The notes under the pieces are model-generated. The model had not been told where the DNA came from. It was given only the letters and a program-made list of their open reading frames with translations, and did no database searches. Shown piece after piece: positions 1-5,948 of a stretch of 7,074 nucleotides of DNA (positions are counted from its first letter, which is position 1; each line of letters begins with the position of its first letter). This DNA is from Oscillospiraceae bacterium (GTDB lineage: Bacteria; Bacillota_A; Clostridia; Oscillospirales; CAG-272), in contig SVSF01000090.1 of assembly GCA_015064425.1 (NCBI GenBank), forward strand, positions 1 to 7,074. Direction: 5' to 3'. Both the position numbers and the translations under genes were made by a program.

Positions 1-19
1 CCTCCCGGAGGGAGCCTTT
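1..19 (+). terminator. hairpin cut by the left edge, possible terminator of a plus-strand neighbour
   Basis: The first bases contain CTCCC, a GGA loop and GGGAG, followed by CCTTTCG. If the missing bases to the left were GGCTC, the arm GAGGGAGCC at 8-16 would have a full 9 bp partner and be followed by TTT, which is the form of an intrinsic terminator. The left half lies outside the window, so this is only a partial view. Confidence 0.35.
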
Positions 20-35
20 CGTAAGTTTGCCTCAT

Positions 36-73
36 AAAAACAACACCACCAAAGAAAAATCCTTGGTGGTGTT
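36..73 (-). terminator. intrinsic terminator of the six-gene operon
   Basis: AACACCACCAA at 42-52 and TTGGTGGTGTT at 63-73 form a perfect 11 bp stem with a 10-base loop. On the minus strand the stem is followed by GTTTTTATG, so the T-run is at 40-36. It lies about 50 bases past the stop codon of the M20 peptidase and closes the operon. On the plus strand the stem is followed by CGTGTTTTCT, so weak termination in that direction is also possible. Confidence 0.85.
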
Positions 74-121
74 CGTGTTTTCTCCGCTAAGAATGCAGAC
101 CGGAGGACCCCGTCTTTTTTA

Positions 122-1558
122 TCAGCATTGTTTTATAAGTCTTATGAAGAATTCAGCGGCCCTTGCGGCAGCATCAAGTCTTATGCGCTCGTTGTTGCCG
201 TGGATCGTTTTTCGCTCGTCGGAGCTCAGATCCATAGCGGAGAAACGGTATACGTGATCGGATATCTCTCCGTAATGGCGGCTGTCGGAACACTGTACCA
301 TAAGGTATGGCGATACGATGCAGCCCTCCCAGGTATGGGCTACTGCCAGAGCAACTTTATTCCATGCTTTGCAATCGGTCTCCGAAATGGGGCTGGGATC
401 AAAGGAGGAAAAGAGCTCAAAATTTATCTTTTCGTTGTTTACCGTCTTTTTGAGTCTTGCTTCTGCGGATTTAAGAGTATCTTTGGGATTGAGTCTCAGA
501 TTTACCGTCATTGATGCTGCGGGCGGTATTACGTTGGGTGCAGAGCTGCCTTCAGCCTGAGTGAATGCTGCCGTGGTCCTTACAAGAGCGTTGAGCTCGC
601 CTCCACTCTTTTTGCAGATCAGATCTATTACTCCCTTAAAGATCCAGAGATTTGCAAATATAAGACGGAATGGAAAGCTTGAACGGCGTCCGAGGGTATC
701 AAACATTTTTCTTGCGGGAGCCGTTATATGCATAGGAAAGGGATGATCCTCAATATTGCAGCAGGCTTTCGAGAGGAGTCCCACGGGTGTGTGGGGAGCG
801 GGTGCGGAGGCGTGTCCTCCCATTGAGGAGCAGGAGAGCTTTACGTTCATCATGCCCTTTTCAGCTATGCCGATAAGACCGCAGGCTTCCTTTACTCCCG
901 GGAATACTCCTTCAACTACCCCGCCTCCTTCGTCTACCACAAGGGCGGGGCTGATATTATGCTCTTTGAACCAGCTTACAATGGCGGGAGCACCGGGACC
1001 GTTTATTTCTTCGCCTCCGGAAAAGGCGAGATATATATCGTTTTCGGGGACGAAGCCCTCTTTTATAAGCTTGTTTGCGGCATAGAGGATGCCTCCGAAG
1101 GTCACCTTTGTGTCAAGGGTGCCTCTGCCCCAGAGTACACCATCCTCAATGACCCCCTCGAAGGGAGGCTTTTCCCAAAGCTCCTCGTTTACGGGCACTA
1201 CGTCGTAATGCGCCATAAGCACCGAGGAATCGCAGGAGCTTTTGCCCTTCCATTTAAAGAGAATGGCTCTTTTGTGTACGCTTATTCTCTCACACAGAGC
1301 GCACACCTCGGGATAGAGACGGGGAAGAAGCTCCTCAAGCTTTCTGAACTGTTCCTCGTCTTCTTTGGAGCTGTCGTAATATGATACGGTCTTACAGCGG
1401 ACAAGCTCTCTTAACGAGCTTGTTATCTCATCCTTGTCGACCCATATCTCATCCCTTGGAGGAAGGGACTCTTTCTTTGGGCGGAACAGAGCCGCACTTA
1501 TAAGAAGATAAGCGATAAACAGGGCTGCAAGGCACAGAATTATATAAAGCACTTCCAT
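122..1558 (-). CDS. membrane-anchored M20 family metallopeptidase, PM20D1/CPS1-like
   Basis: A di-zinc amidohydrolase/carboxypeptidase of the M20 family, 478 residues. The first 25 or so residues form one hydrophobic segment followed by RPKK, an N-terminal membrane anchor like that of yeast carboxypeptidase S and animal PM20D1. The zinc and catalytic motifs are all present: MAHYDVVP (H117, D119), GRGTLDTK (D149), SGGEEINGPG (E183/E184, catalytic base and zinc ligand), VVDEGGG (D209) and, near the C-terminus, TIHGNNE (H453). The lid/dimerisation domain starts near SMGGHASAP (H249). Length fits the PM20D1/CPS1 branch, which is longer than cytosolic M20 peptidases. The ATG is preceded by AAAGGAGAG four bases upstream, and the gene follows the upstream membrane protein after only 12 bases, so it is the last gene of the operon. 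Known family members cleave peptides or N-acyl amino acids; the substrate here is not determined by sequence. The fold assignment is secure. Confidence 0.93.
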   Translation of the reverse strand: MEVLYIILCLAALFIAYLLISAALFRPKKESLPPRDEIWVDKDEITSSLRELVRCKTVSYYDSSKEDEEQFRKLEELLPRLYPEVCALCERISVHKRAILFKWKGKSSCDSSVLMAHYDVVPVNEELWEKPPFEGVIEDGVLWGRGTLDTKVTFGGILYAANKLIKEGFVPENDIYLAFSGGEEINGPGAPAIVSWFKEHNISPALVVDEGGGVVEGVFPGVKEACGLIGIAEKGMMNVKLSCSSMGGHASAPAPHTPVGLLSKACCNIEDHPFPMHITAPARKMFDTLGRRSSFPFRLIFANLWIFKGVIDLICKKSGGELNALVRTTAAFTQAEGSSAPNVIPPAASMTVNLRLNPKDTLKSAEARLKKTVNNEKINFELFSSFDPSPISETDCKAWNKVALAVAHTWEGCIVSPYLMVQCSDSRHYGEISDHVYRFSAMDLSSDERKTIHGNNERIRLDAAARAAEFFIRLIKQC

Positions 1559-1570
1559 AGGTCTCTCCTT

Positions 1571-2236
1571 TTAAAGCATACCTTTTTTATACATTATTCT
1601 GCTCATACCAAGGGTGAAGAGAACGCTTACGGGTACCATTATTCCCACAGTGCCAGAGTCAAGGGCGGGAATAAAGATGAAGAGGATGAGCATAAGAACG
1701 ATGGGGAGTACGGATATTTTGAGATTGCGTGAGATGAATACTACGCCGAGACCGCCGAAAAGCGCAGGTATCATCTGTGCGAAAGCGGGCTCAAGCACGG
1801 GAGAGTTGAGTATGGGTGTCAGAGGAACTATAAGAAGTACACCTAGGATTATTATAAGAGTGGTAACTATGCTGGATACGGCTATGGCAATAGTGGATAC
1901 GACCTCTCCTTCCTCGGAGCTTGCTTTTACGCCTGCCTGCTCCAAAGCGTTAAGTGCGCAGGGGAGCTTAAGATTTGATATATTTCCCGTAACGAAGGAG
2001 AGGTATGATCCGCCCGCTCCCAGCATGGGAATGAAGGTGAAGGTCTCTACAACTCCCACAGCCCAATACATGGGTGCGGTGGCAACAAGACCGAGAAGGA
2101 GTGCCTTCCAGTCCGGAGCGGCTCCGAATATAATACCGATAACAACGGGGACTGCAAGAAGGACTATCATTACGCCTATATTCCAGATATTGCCCCAACG
2201 GTATACGTTTTCTATATATGATCTTTCGTTTTTCAT
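1571..2236 (-). CDS. polytopic membrane protein partnered with the DUF5058 protein (probable transporter subunit)
   Basis: A 221-residue integral membrane protein that I do not recognise by name. Hydrophobic segments are visible at about 18-38, 45-66, 112-142, 153-168, 173-191 and 195-210, so five or six spans are likely. A glycine-rich stretch, GAGGSYLSFVTGN followed by ISNLKLP (residues about 73-92), contains small and polar residues of the kind found in substrate or ion pathways; this is an inference. An acidic loop (SSEEGE, about 106-111) separates the two halves. The start has an excellent AAGGAGGT seven bases upstream, and that site overlaps the stop codon of the DUF5058 gene, which implies coupled translation. 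The C-terminus is short and basic (MYKKGML). Position between the DUF5058 protein and an M20 peptidase suggests a two-component permease for the peptidase substrate or product. No transport family can be assigned from sequence alone. Confidence 0.8.
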   Translation of the reverse strand: MKNERSYIENVYRWGNIWNIGVMIVLLAVPVVIGIIFGAAPDWKALLLGLVATAPMYWAVGVVETFTFIPMLGAGGSYLSFVTGNISNLKLPCALNALEQAGVKASSEEGEVVSTIAIAVSSIVTTLIIILGVLLIVPLTPILNSPVLEPAFAQMIPALFGGLGVVFISRNLKISVLPIVLMLILFIFIPALDSGTVGIMVPVSVLFTLGMSRIMYKKGML

Positions 2237-2249
2237 ATTATTTACCTCC

Positions 2250-2987
2250 TTAGGACAGCCACGAGCTTATGGGTATCGCACTTGCCATACCCGCAAGAAG
2301 GCTTATGGGAAGAGCGTAGTCGGATATGAAACTGAGTTTTTTTACTTTTACCAAGAGTCCGGAAAGTACCATTACTACGGCGGAGACAGCCATTACGAGA
2401 ACCGGAATAAGTCCGCTCATATCGCCTTTGAATACGCTTGACACATCGCAGAATACGAAGCCGACGAAGGCGGAGATCATACCGATAAACATGGAAGCAG
2501 AGAATATGTCCGCCCATTTTGCATCTCTTTTTTCAAGGCTTATCATACCCGTGCGGAGCTTTTTGCAGAGGACGGGAACGAGCCATATCCCCACCATGAT
2601 GCTGAGGGTCATAACGGATGCTACGGTAACGTATTGGGTCGCGTTGAGTCCTCCCGAGGTTCCCATTGACACGTCCATGGCGTTCATGGCGTTGCTTGCG
2701 GCAATAGCCTCATAGGACAGAGAGCCTACAACGCTGAGTCTGAGCCAGGGCAAGGGAATTCCGAGATCCTTTGAAAGGGCTATAACGCTTATTACGATAG
2801 CTACCGCAGGAGCGACTGTGAATACTGCGGCTGTCAGGGCTATTTTTCTGAGCTTTGTTTTTTCCATGCCCAGTGCAAGGCCTCTTTTCCACGCTTTTAT
2901 GAGGAAAAACGCCGACTGTGCAAGGACGATGGCAATAACTGCCGCTACCACAATGTAGAGTATAGGTGAGTTTACGTTAAAATTCAT
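2250..2987 (-). CDS. DUF5058 family membrane protein
   Basis: A 245-residue polytopic membrane protein that I recognise as DUF5058-like from its overall sequence, including the N-terminal span followed by KAWKRGLALGMEK and the segment GSLSYEAIAASNAMNAMD (about 88-105). Hydrophobic segments lie at about 9-30, 48-70, 79-95, 119-140, 160-180, 190-213 and 222-242, so six or seven spans. Function of the family is not established; a transporter role is inferred from topology and from the neighbouring membrane protein and M20 peptidase. The start codon is one base after the stop of the upstream 31-residue gene (TAA-T-ATG), and its ribosome binding site AGGAAGG (3000-2994) is inside that small gene, so translation of the two is likely coupled. 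The stop codon overlaps the ribosome binding site of the next gene. Confidence 0.85.
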   Translation of the reverse strand: MNFNVNSPILYIVVAAVIAIVLAQSAFFLIKAWKRGLALGMEKTKLRKIALTAAVFTVAPAVAIVISVIALSKDLGIPLPWLRLSVVGSLSYEAIAASNAMNAMDVSMGTSGGLNATQYVTVASVMTLSIMVGIWLVPVLCKKLRTGMISLEKRDAKWADIFSASMFIGMISAFVGFVFCDVSSVFKGDMSGLIPVLVMAVSAVVMVLSGLLVKVKKLSFISDYALPISLLAGMASAIPISSWLS

Positions 2988-2988
2988 A

Positions 2989-3084
2989 TTAATCCTTCCT
3001 GTTCACTATTATTATTGCAACGACTGCTGCCACCACAAAAAGTGCCGCCATAATTATAATTGGGGGTCCGAAGGTGAATGCCAT
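2989..3084 (-). CDS. 31-residue single-span membrane microprotein
   Basis: A short gene that automated callers tend to miss. It encodes 31 residues: MAFTFGPP, then about 19 hydrophobic residues (IIIMAALF through VAIIIV), then NRKD. This is one transmembrane helix with a basic end, which by the positive-inside rule would place the C-terminus in the cytoplasm. The start is supported by a strong site, AAAGGAGAGG, six bases upstream. The gene begins one base after the stop of the glycoside hydrolase and ends one base before the DUF5058 start, so it is packed exactly into the operon with no spare sequence. By analogy with small subunits such as KdpF, CydX or MetS, it may be an accessory subunit of the adjacent membrane complex; this is inference. 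I do not recognise the protein itself. Confidence 0.8.
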   Translation of the reverse strand: MAFTFGPPIIIMAALFVVAAVVAIIIVNRKD

Positions 3085-3085
3085 A

Positions 3086-4291
3086 TTAATCCTCTCCTTT
3101 GAGTTTATTTGAAATGGGAAGAAAGCTTTCGGGGTTTATCTTCAAAAATTTTCTGTCGTAGGTAATAAGTCCGTTTATTTCGTCTTCTACGTCTGAAAGC
3201 TGAGTGTATACACTTGCGGAAAGTCCTTCTTTTTTTAAGGGTATCAGTTCTTCGTAAAGCTTTATAAGAGCTTTTTCAAACTCTTCCGTGCTTTCGGTCT
3301 TGCCGTAGCCGTAGGACTTTTTCTCGTTTGCCACGTGCCCCTCCGCTTTATAGGAATATCCGCCGAATTCGGATATGAAAAGAGGCTTGCCGCTATATTT
3401 TGCTTTAAGCTTTTTGAAGTATATATGACGGCTGTCAAAGTCCGTTTCACAACCGCTGAACCATCCCGATGCCGTGTCTATGGGACGGGTTGGATCAAGA
3501 GCTTTCAGCTTTCTGTAAGCTTCGCTTCCGCAGAACTGTCCCCATCCTTCGTTGAATATGGTATAGCAGCATACGGAAGGGAAGCATCTCAACTGTTCTG
3601 CGGTCTGCTCCATTCCTTCAAGAAAGGCTTTTCTTGTTTCGGGATCCTTATGCATATTTTTATCGGAGAGCTTTGTGATCCCAATAGTGGGAAGCGCCGT
3701 ATCGCGGAAGAAGGAATAGTCTCCGTTGTTTACCATATCCTGAAATACCGCCATGCCGTGCAGATCGCAATAATAGTAAAAGATATCCGGTTCTGTTTTG
3801 ATATGCTTACGGAGCATATTGAAGCCCAAGGACTTCATAGTAAGGATGTCCTTCTCAAAGCCCTTTTCCGAAGCGGGGGTGAAGATACCGTCGCTCCAAT
3901 AGCCCTGATCAAGGACTCCGTGGAAGAAGTAAGGCTTACCGTTGAGACAAAGCAGCTTTAATCCTTTTACCTCTTTTATCTCAAGGCTTCTCAAGGCGAA
4001 ATAGGAGCTTACGCTATCGTCTCCTGCATTTACCTTAAAGCGGTAGAGATAGGGGTCCTCGGGAGACCAATGGCGGGGAGAGGGCAGGATGAAAGCGGCC
4101 TCTCCGTTTTTTACGGGGAAGCGCAACTCGTTCTTATCTTCAAGAAGGATCAGCTCTCCGTCCTCAATGCCCGAGACGGATATTCTTACCGAGTCTCCGT
4201 CGGTATCGCAGCGAAGCCCTTTTATATATTTTTCGGGAACACTTTCCATCCACACGCTCTGCCATATGCCGCATACGGGGGTATACCACAT
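3086..4291 (-). CDS. C-terminal part of the split GH2 enzyme (Ig-like and catalytic TIM-barrel domains)
   Basis: The open frame can start at an internal ATG (MWYTPVCGIWQSVW), but the coding sense extends upstream to about 4363. GIWQSVWME ends the sugar-binding domain, residues about 20-105 of this frame are the immunoglobulin-like domain ending in WSPEDPYLYRF, and the barrel follows from about 110. Catalytic features are complete: LGFNMLRKHIKTEP (R161, H163), IFNEGWGQF with the acid/base E248, and FISEFGG with the nucleophile E308. The C-terminal YTQLSDVEDEINGLITYDRK matches a GH2 barrel signature. These motifs place it with beta-galactosidase/beta-glucuronidase relatives, but the substrate cannot be chosen from sequence. 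The weak AGAGG four bases ahead of the internal ATG could allow some independent initiation; a fragment lacking most of the sugar-binding domain would be unlikely to fold well. Confidence 0.8.
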   Translation of the reverse strand: MWYTPVCGIWQSVWMESVPEKYIKGLRCDTDGDSVRISVSGIEDGELILLEDKNELRFPVKNGEAAFILPSPRHWSPEDPYLYRFKVNAGDDSVSSYFALRSLEIKEVKGLKLLCLNGKPYFFHGVLDQGYWSDGIFTPASEKGFEKDILTMKSLGFNMLRKHIKTEPDIFYYYCDLHGMAVFQDMVNNGDYSFFRDTALPTIGITKLSDKNMHKDPETRKAFLEGMEQTAEQLRCFPSVCCYTIFNEGWGQFCGSEAYRKLKALDPTRPIDTASGWFSGCETDFDSRHIYFKKLKAKYSGKPLFISEFGGYSYKAEGHVANEKKSYGYGKTESTEEFEKALIKLYEELIPLKKEGLSASVYTQLSDVEDEINGLITYDRKFLKINPESFLPISNKLKGED

Positions 4292-4782
4292 ACCGCCTCT
4301 GTCGTATCGCTGCTTTCCGTAGGGGAGAACGCGTTTGCCGAGTCTATCCCATACCTTGAGCTTAGCATATTTTCTTCTGCAAGTTCTTTTGTTATATCAA
4401 AGGTAAAATGATGGTATCCGCCTCTGTGGTAACCTATTTTTACGTCGTTTAAAAATACTTCGCACTCGGCATCCACCGCACCGAAGTGTAGAAGGACTCT
4501 GTCTTTTTTAAATCCTTCGGGGAGACGGAAGCTTCTTTTATACCAAAGAAAATGATCTTCGGAGGGGACCTCATCTATTCCCGAAAGAAGGGAGCCGGGG
4601 CAGAAGGGTACAAGTATTTTTTTGCCGTACTGCTCGCTGCCGCTGTGTGAGGTGCCGTATTCCCATTCTCCGTTGAGACAGAAAAATGAGTCTCGTACCA
4701 TATGGGGTCGGGGATATTCACTGTGAGGGATACCTTGAAGCTTTTCTCCGTCTTCTGTATAAAGCTTTTTCAGTTCGTTCAT
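4222..4782 (-). CDS. N-terminal part of the split GH2 enzyme (sugar-binding domain)
   Basis: This reading frame is open for 186 residues, but only residues 1-140 are the authentic product; the last 46 (from SSRYGIDSAN on) are read out of frame and have no GH2 character. The true part shows the GH2 sugar-binding beta-sandwich: YPRPHMVRDSFFCLNGEWEY near the start, ILVPFCPGSLLSGI, DHFLWYKRSFRLPE, and VLLHFGAVDAECEVFLNDVKIGYHRGGYHHFTFDIT, the classic jelly-roll signature in which FGAVD...V.LNG..VG.H.GGY.PF is conserved across the family. No signal peptide is visible, so the enzyme would be cytoplasmic and act on imported oligosaccharides or glycosides. If the frameshift is real, translation would yield a truncated protein without the catalytic barrel. 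Confidence 0.75.
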   Translation of the reverse strand: MNELKKLYTEDGEKLQGIPHSEYPRPHMVRDSFFCLNGEWEYGTSHSGSEQYGKKILVPFCPGSLLSGIDEVPSEDHFLWYKRSFRLPEGFKKDRVLLHFGAVDAECEVFLNDVKIGYHRGGYHHFTFDITKELAEENMLSSRYGIDSANAFSPTESSDTTEAVCGIPPYAAYGRACGWKVFPKNI

Positions 4783-5501
4783 ATGGACTCTCCGTATGTT
4801 ATTTCGCAGGAGAACATTCTGCCTTTTTCCTCGCTCATTCCTTTTATCTGTATCGTATCTCCTTCTGCTGAACTGTAAAAGTCGACAGGTTCTCCGCAGA
4901 GTATCTCATGTATATAGTCTGCTTGAAAGCTTTTTAAGGAGCCTTTGAGTCCGCCTATGGAGGAAAGGGCAAACTCTGCGTAATTTGTGTTATTGACGTG
5001 TCCGTTTCTGTCGATATGGCTCTCATCGGGGCATATCTTAAAGGGCTCTCCCGTATGCTCGAAATCGCGGAGGCGTTTTATGCGATCTTCAAAGCTCTTT
5101 TCTGTTTTATGCTCCATTTCGGGATACACGTTTTTCGTGGGAGCCAGCTTTCTTTCCTTTGCATCGATCAGCATCCAGCTTGAGGTGCCTTTTATAAGGG
5201 TCGCACCGCTTTCGTCGGATATAAGGTATTCGCGCTGAAATCCTATTCGGTTGGGGATGAGGGGCCAGGTATTGACCTTTACACTGTCTCCCGGTAAGGC
5301 TTTTTTGCATACCTCGTATTTTATAAGGGTGACTACCCAGAGAAAGCCTTTTTTCAGCATGGAGTCAAAGTCTACGCCCAAAATGGCGGCGTGTCCGTCC
5401 GCTGCTTTCTGAAAAAGCTTTAAGACCTCTTTGGGGACTATATTGCCGTGATCGTCGAAGAGATCTTCGGAAAGTACGGCACCGTAGCTGTATTCGTTCA
5501 T
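4779..5501 (-). CDS. acyl-ACP thioesterase (FatA/FatB family)
   Basis: A 240-residue double-hotdog thioesterase that hydrolyses acyl-acyl carrier protein to free fatty acid in the cytoplasm. The N-terminal hotdog holds the central helix VLKLFQKAADGHAAILG and the strand KKGFLWVVTLIKYEV; the second hotdog carries the family active-site motif D164-x-N166-x-HVNN (H168), followed by NYAEF. The linker strand pattern (PLIPNRIGFQREYLI, GTSSWMLIDAKERKL) is also typical. Length fits bacterial members, which lack the plant transit peptide. An upstream ATG at 5564 exists in frame but coincides with the -35 box of the promoter, so it would not be transcribed; the ATG at 5501 has AAAGAGG eight bases upstream. 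It is the first gene of the operon and its TGA overlaps the start of the glycoside hydrolase. Chain-length preference cannot be predicted here. Confidence 0.92.
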   Translation of the reverse strand: MNEYSYGAVLSEDLFDDHGNIVPKEVLKLFQKAADGHAAILGVDFDSMLKKGFLWVVTLIKYEVCKKALPGDSVKVNTWPLIPNRIGFQREYLISDESGATLIKGTSSWMLIDAKERKLAPTKNVYPEMEHKTEKSFEDRIKRLRDFEHTGEPFKICPDESHIDRNGHVNNTNYAEFALSSIGGLKGSLKSFQADYIHEILCGEPVDFYSSAEGDTIQIKGMSEEKGRMFSCEITYGESI

Positions 5502-5535
5502 TTTTCGAGCCTCTTTCGTGTGGTTTACATATATG

Positions 5536-5564
5536 ATGATAGCACATTTTGAGGATATTATCAA
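5536..5564 (-). promoter_or_regulatory. sigma-A type promoter of the operon
   Basis: Reading the minus strand, TTGATA (5564-5559) is followed after exactly 17 bases by TATCAT (5541-5536), which is preceded by TGC, giving an extended -10 (TGcTATCAT). The expected start of transcription is near 5529, leaving an untranslated leader of about 28 bases containing AAAGAGG. No operator was recognised, apart from a short CATATATG palindrome (5528-5535) at the predicted start point. Confidence 0.8.
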
Positions 5565-5699
5565 GGAAGAGAGGGAAAAAGTATGCGGGTGTATACAAAC
5601 AAAAAACCAACTACCGTAAGTGCGTGCACAATTAGCGGAGAAATCATAATTAGATTTGCGACTATGTTGTGAATTTGATTCGCAGTAAACAAATAATTA
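5565..5699. other. intergenic DNA without a recognisable gene
   Basis: This stretch lies upstream of the operon promoter. I see no gene, RNA or strong structure in it. ATAATTAG or AATTAG occurs three times (5630-5635, 5648-5653, 5695-5700) with irregular spacing, and GTGCGTGCAC (5620-5629) is a short imperfect palindrome; neither is convincing as an operator. Confidence 0.4.
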
Positions 5700-5731
5700 G
5701 CCCCGACAGATTTTTGAAGGTCTGCCGGGGC
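5700..5731. terminator. 11 bp hairpin, probable terminator remnant
   Basis: GCCCCGACAGA (5700-5710) pairs with TCTGCCGGGGC (5721-5731) across a 10-base loop. As minus-strand RNA the only non-canonical pair is a G-U wobble, while on the plus strand it is an A-C mismatch, so the structure is slightly better when transcribed leftward. The trailing sequence on that strand (CTAATTATTTGTTT) is T-rich but broken. It may be the original terminator of the leftward gene at 5949-6494, now separated from it by the MITE-like element. Confidence 0.45.
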
Positions 5732-5778
5732 ACATTTGTTCTGCTCGATAAATTGGAAATTGGTTATTCGTTTTAGTC

Positions 5779-5805
5779 TAGGGTAACAGAAGCCAATTGA
5801 ACCCG
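5779..5805 (+). repeat. left terminal inverted repeat of the MITE-like element
   Basis: Starts TAGGGTAACAG and ends CAATTGAACCCG. It differs from the complement of the right repeat at one base (G instead of T at position 11). Confidence 0.85.
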
Positions 5806-5848
5806 CCGCGGAGCGAGTTTTTTCGGCTCGTTTCGGCGCGTCGTCCTC

Positions 5849-5877
5849 GCTTGATAGACATATTATCAAGCTTTTTT
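5849..5877 (+). terminator. intrinsic-terminator-like hairpin inside the MITE
   Basis: GCTTGATA (5849-5856) and TATCAAGC (5864-5871) form a perfect 8 bp stem with a 7-base loop, directly followed by TTTTTT (5872-5877). This is a good intrinsic terminator for rightward transcription. The stem has only three G-C pairs, so it would be of moderate strength. Confidence 0.6.
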
Positions 5878-5910
5878 ACGACGATACGTCAAAAATTTGC
5901 CTTCTAAAAT

Positions 5911-5937
5911 CGGGTTCAATTGGCTTATGTTACCCTA
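5911..5937 (-). repeat. right terminal inverted repeat of the MITE-like element
   Basis: Read on the minus strand it starts TAGGGTAACAT and ends CAATTGAACCCG, so it pairs with the left copy over 26 of 27 positions. Confidence 0.85.
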
Positions 5938-5948
5938 AGATAAAAAAC

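Larger units (their letters stand above)
3086..4782 (-). pseudogene. glycoside hydrolase family 2 gene split by a one-base frameshift
   Basis: Two overlapping minus-strand reading frames together encode one GH2 enzyme. The first frame runs from ATG at 4782 through ENML at about 4363. From there the sense of the protein continues in the other frame as KLKVWDRLGKRVLPYGK and on to the stop at 3086. Restoring one base between 4364 and 4363 (codon CTN followed by AAG) gives a single protein of about 565 residues with sugar-binding, immunoglobulin-like and TIM-barrel domains, the usual order and roughly the usual length. No slippery heptamer is present at the junction, so programmed frameshifting is unlikely; a real mutation or a sequencing/assembly error are the options. 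The start overlaps the thioesterase stop as ATGA and has GGAGAG five bases upstream. It is the second gene of the operon. Apart from this base the gene looks intact. Confidence 0.85.
5779..5937. mobile_element. MITE-like element with 27 bp terminal inverted repeats
   Basis: A 159 bp non-coding element bounded by inverted repeats that match at 26 of 27 positions, starting TAGGGTAACA and ending GAACCCG. The outermost TA on each side fits a TA target-site duplication, as made by Tc1/mariner/IS630-type transposases; if so, the element proper is 155 bp (5781-5935). It has no reading frame of its own and must be moved in trans. The interior is GC-rich on the left (CCGCGG at 5804-5809, GCGAG and CTCGC arms) and carries a hairpin with a T-run on the right. 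It sits 11 bases past the stop codon of the gene to its right. I do not recognise the family by name. Confidence 0.8.

Noticed and set aside
1614..2441. 275-codon plus-strand open frame
   Set aside because: It is antisense to two clear membrane-protein genes and its product, rich in Thr, Ile, Pro and Arg, is what antisense reading of hydrophobic genes produces.
3335..3961. 208-codon plus-strand open frame
   Set aside because: It lies opposite the GH2 barrel, whose catalytic motifs are on the minus strand; no convincing start site or homology.
4355..4372. Programmed -1 frameshift in the GH2 gene
   Set aside because: A -1 shift at CTA-AG would restore the protein, but there is no X-XXY-YYZ heptamer, and GH2 enzymes are not known to use frameshifting.
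5620..5700. Three AATTAG repeats as a possible operator array
   Set aside because: Spacing is irregular (12 and 41 bases between copies), the motif is short and AT-rich, and it lies well upstream of the promoter.
5561..5869. 102-codon minus-strand open frame between the operon and the MITE
   Set aside because: Its start lies inside the MITE, it reads through the hairpin at 5700-5731 and ends over the -35 box of the operon promoter, and its product has no family character or ribosome binding site.
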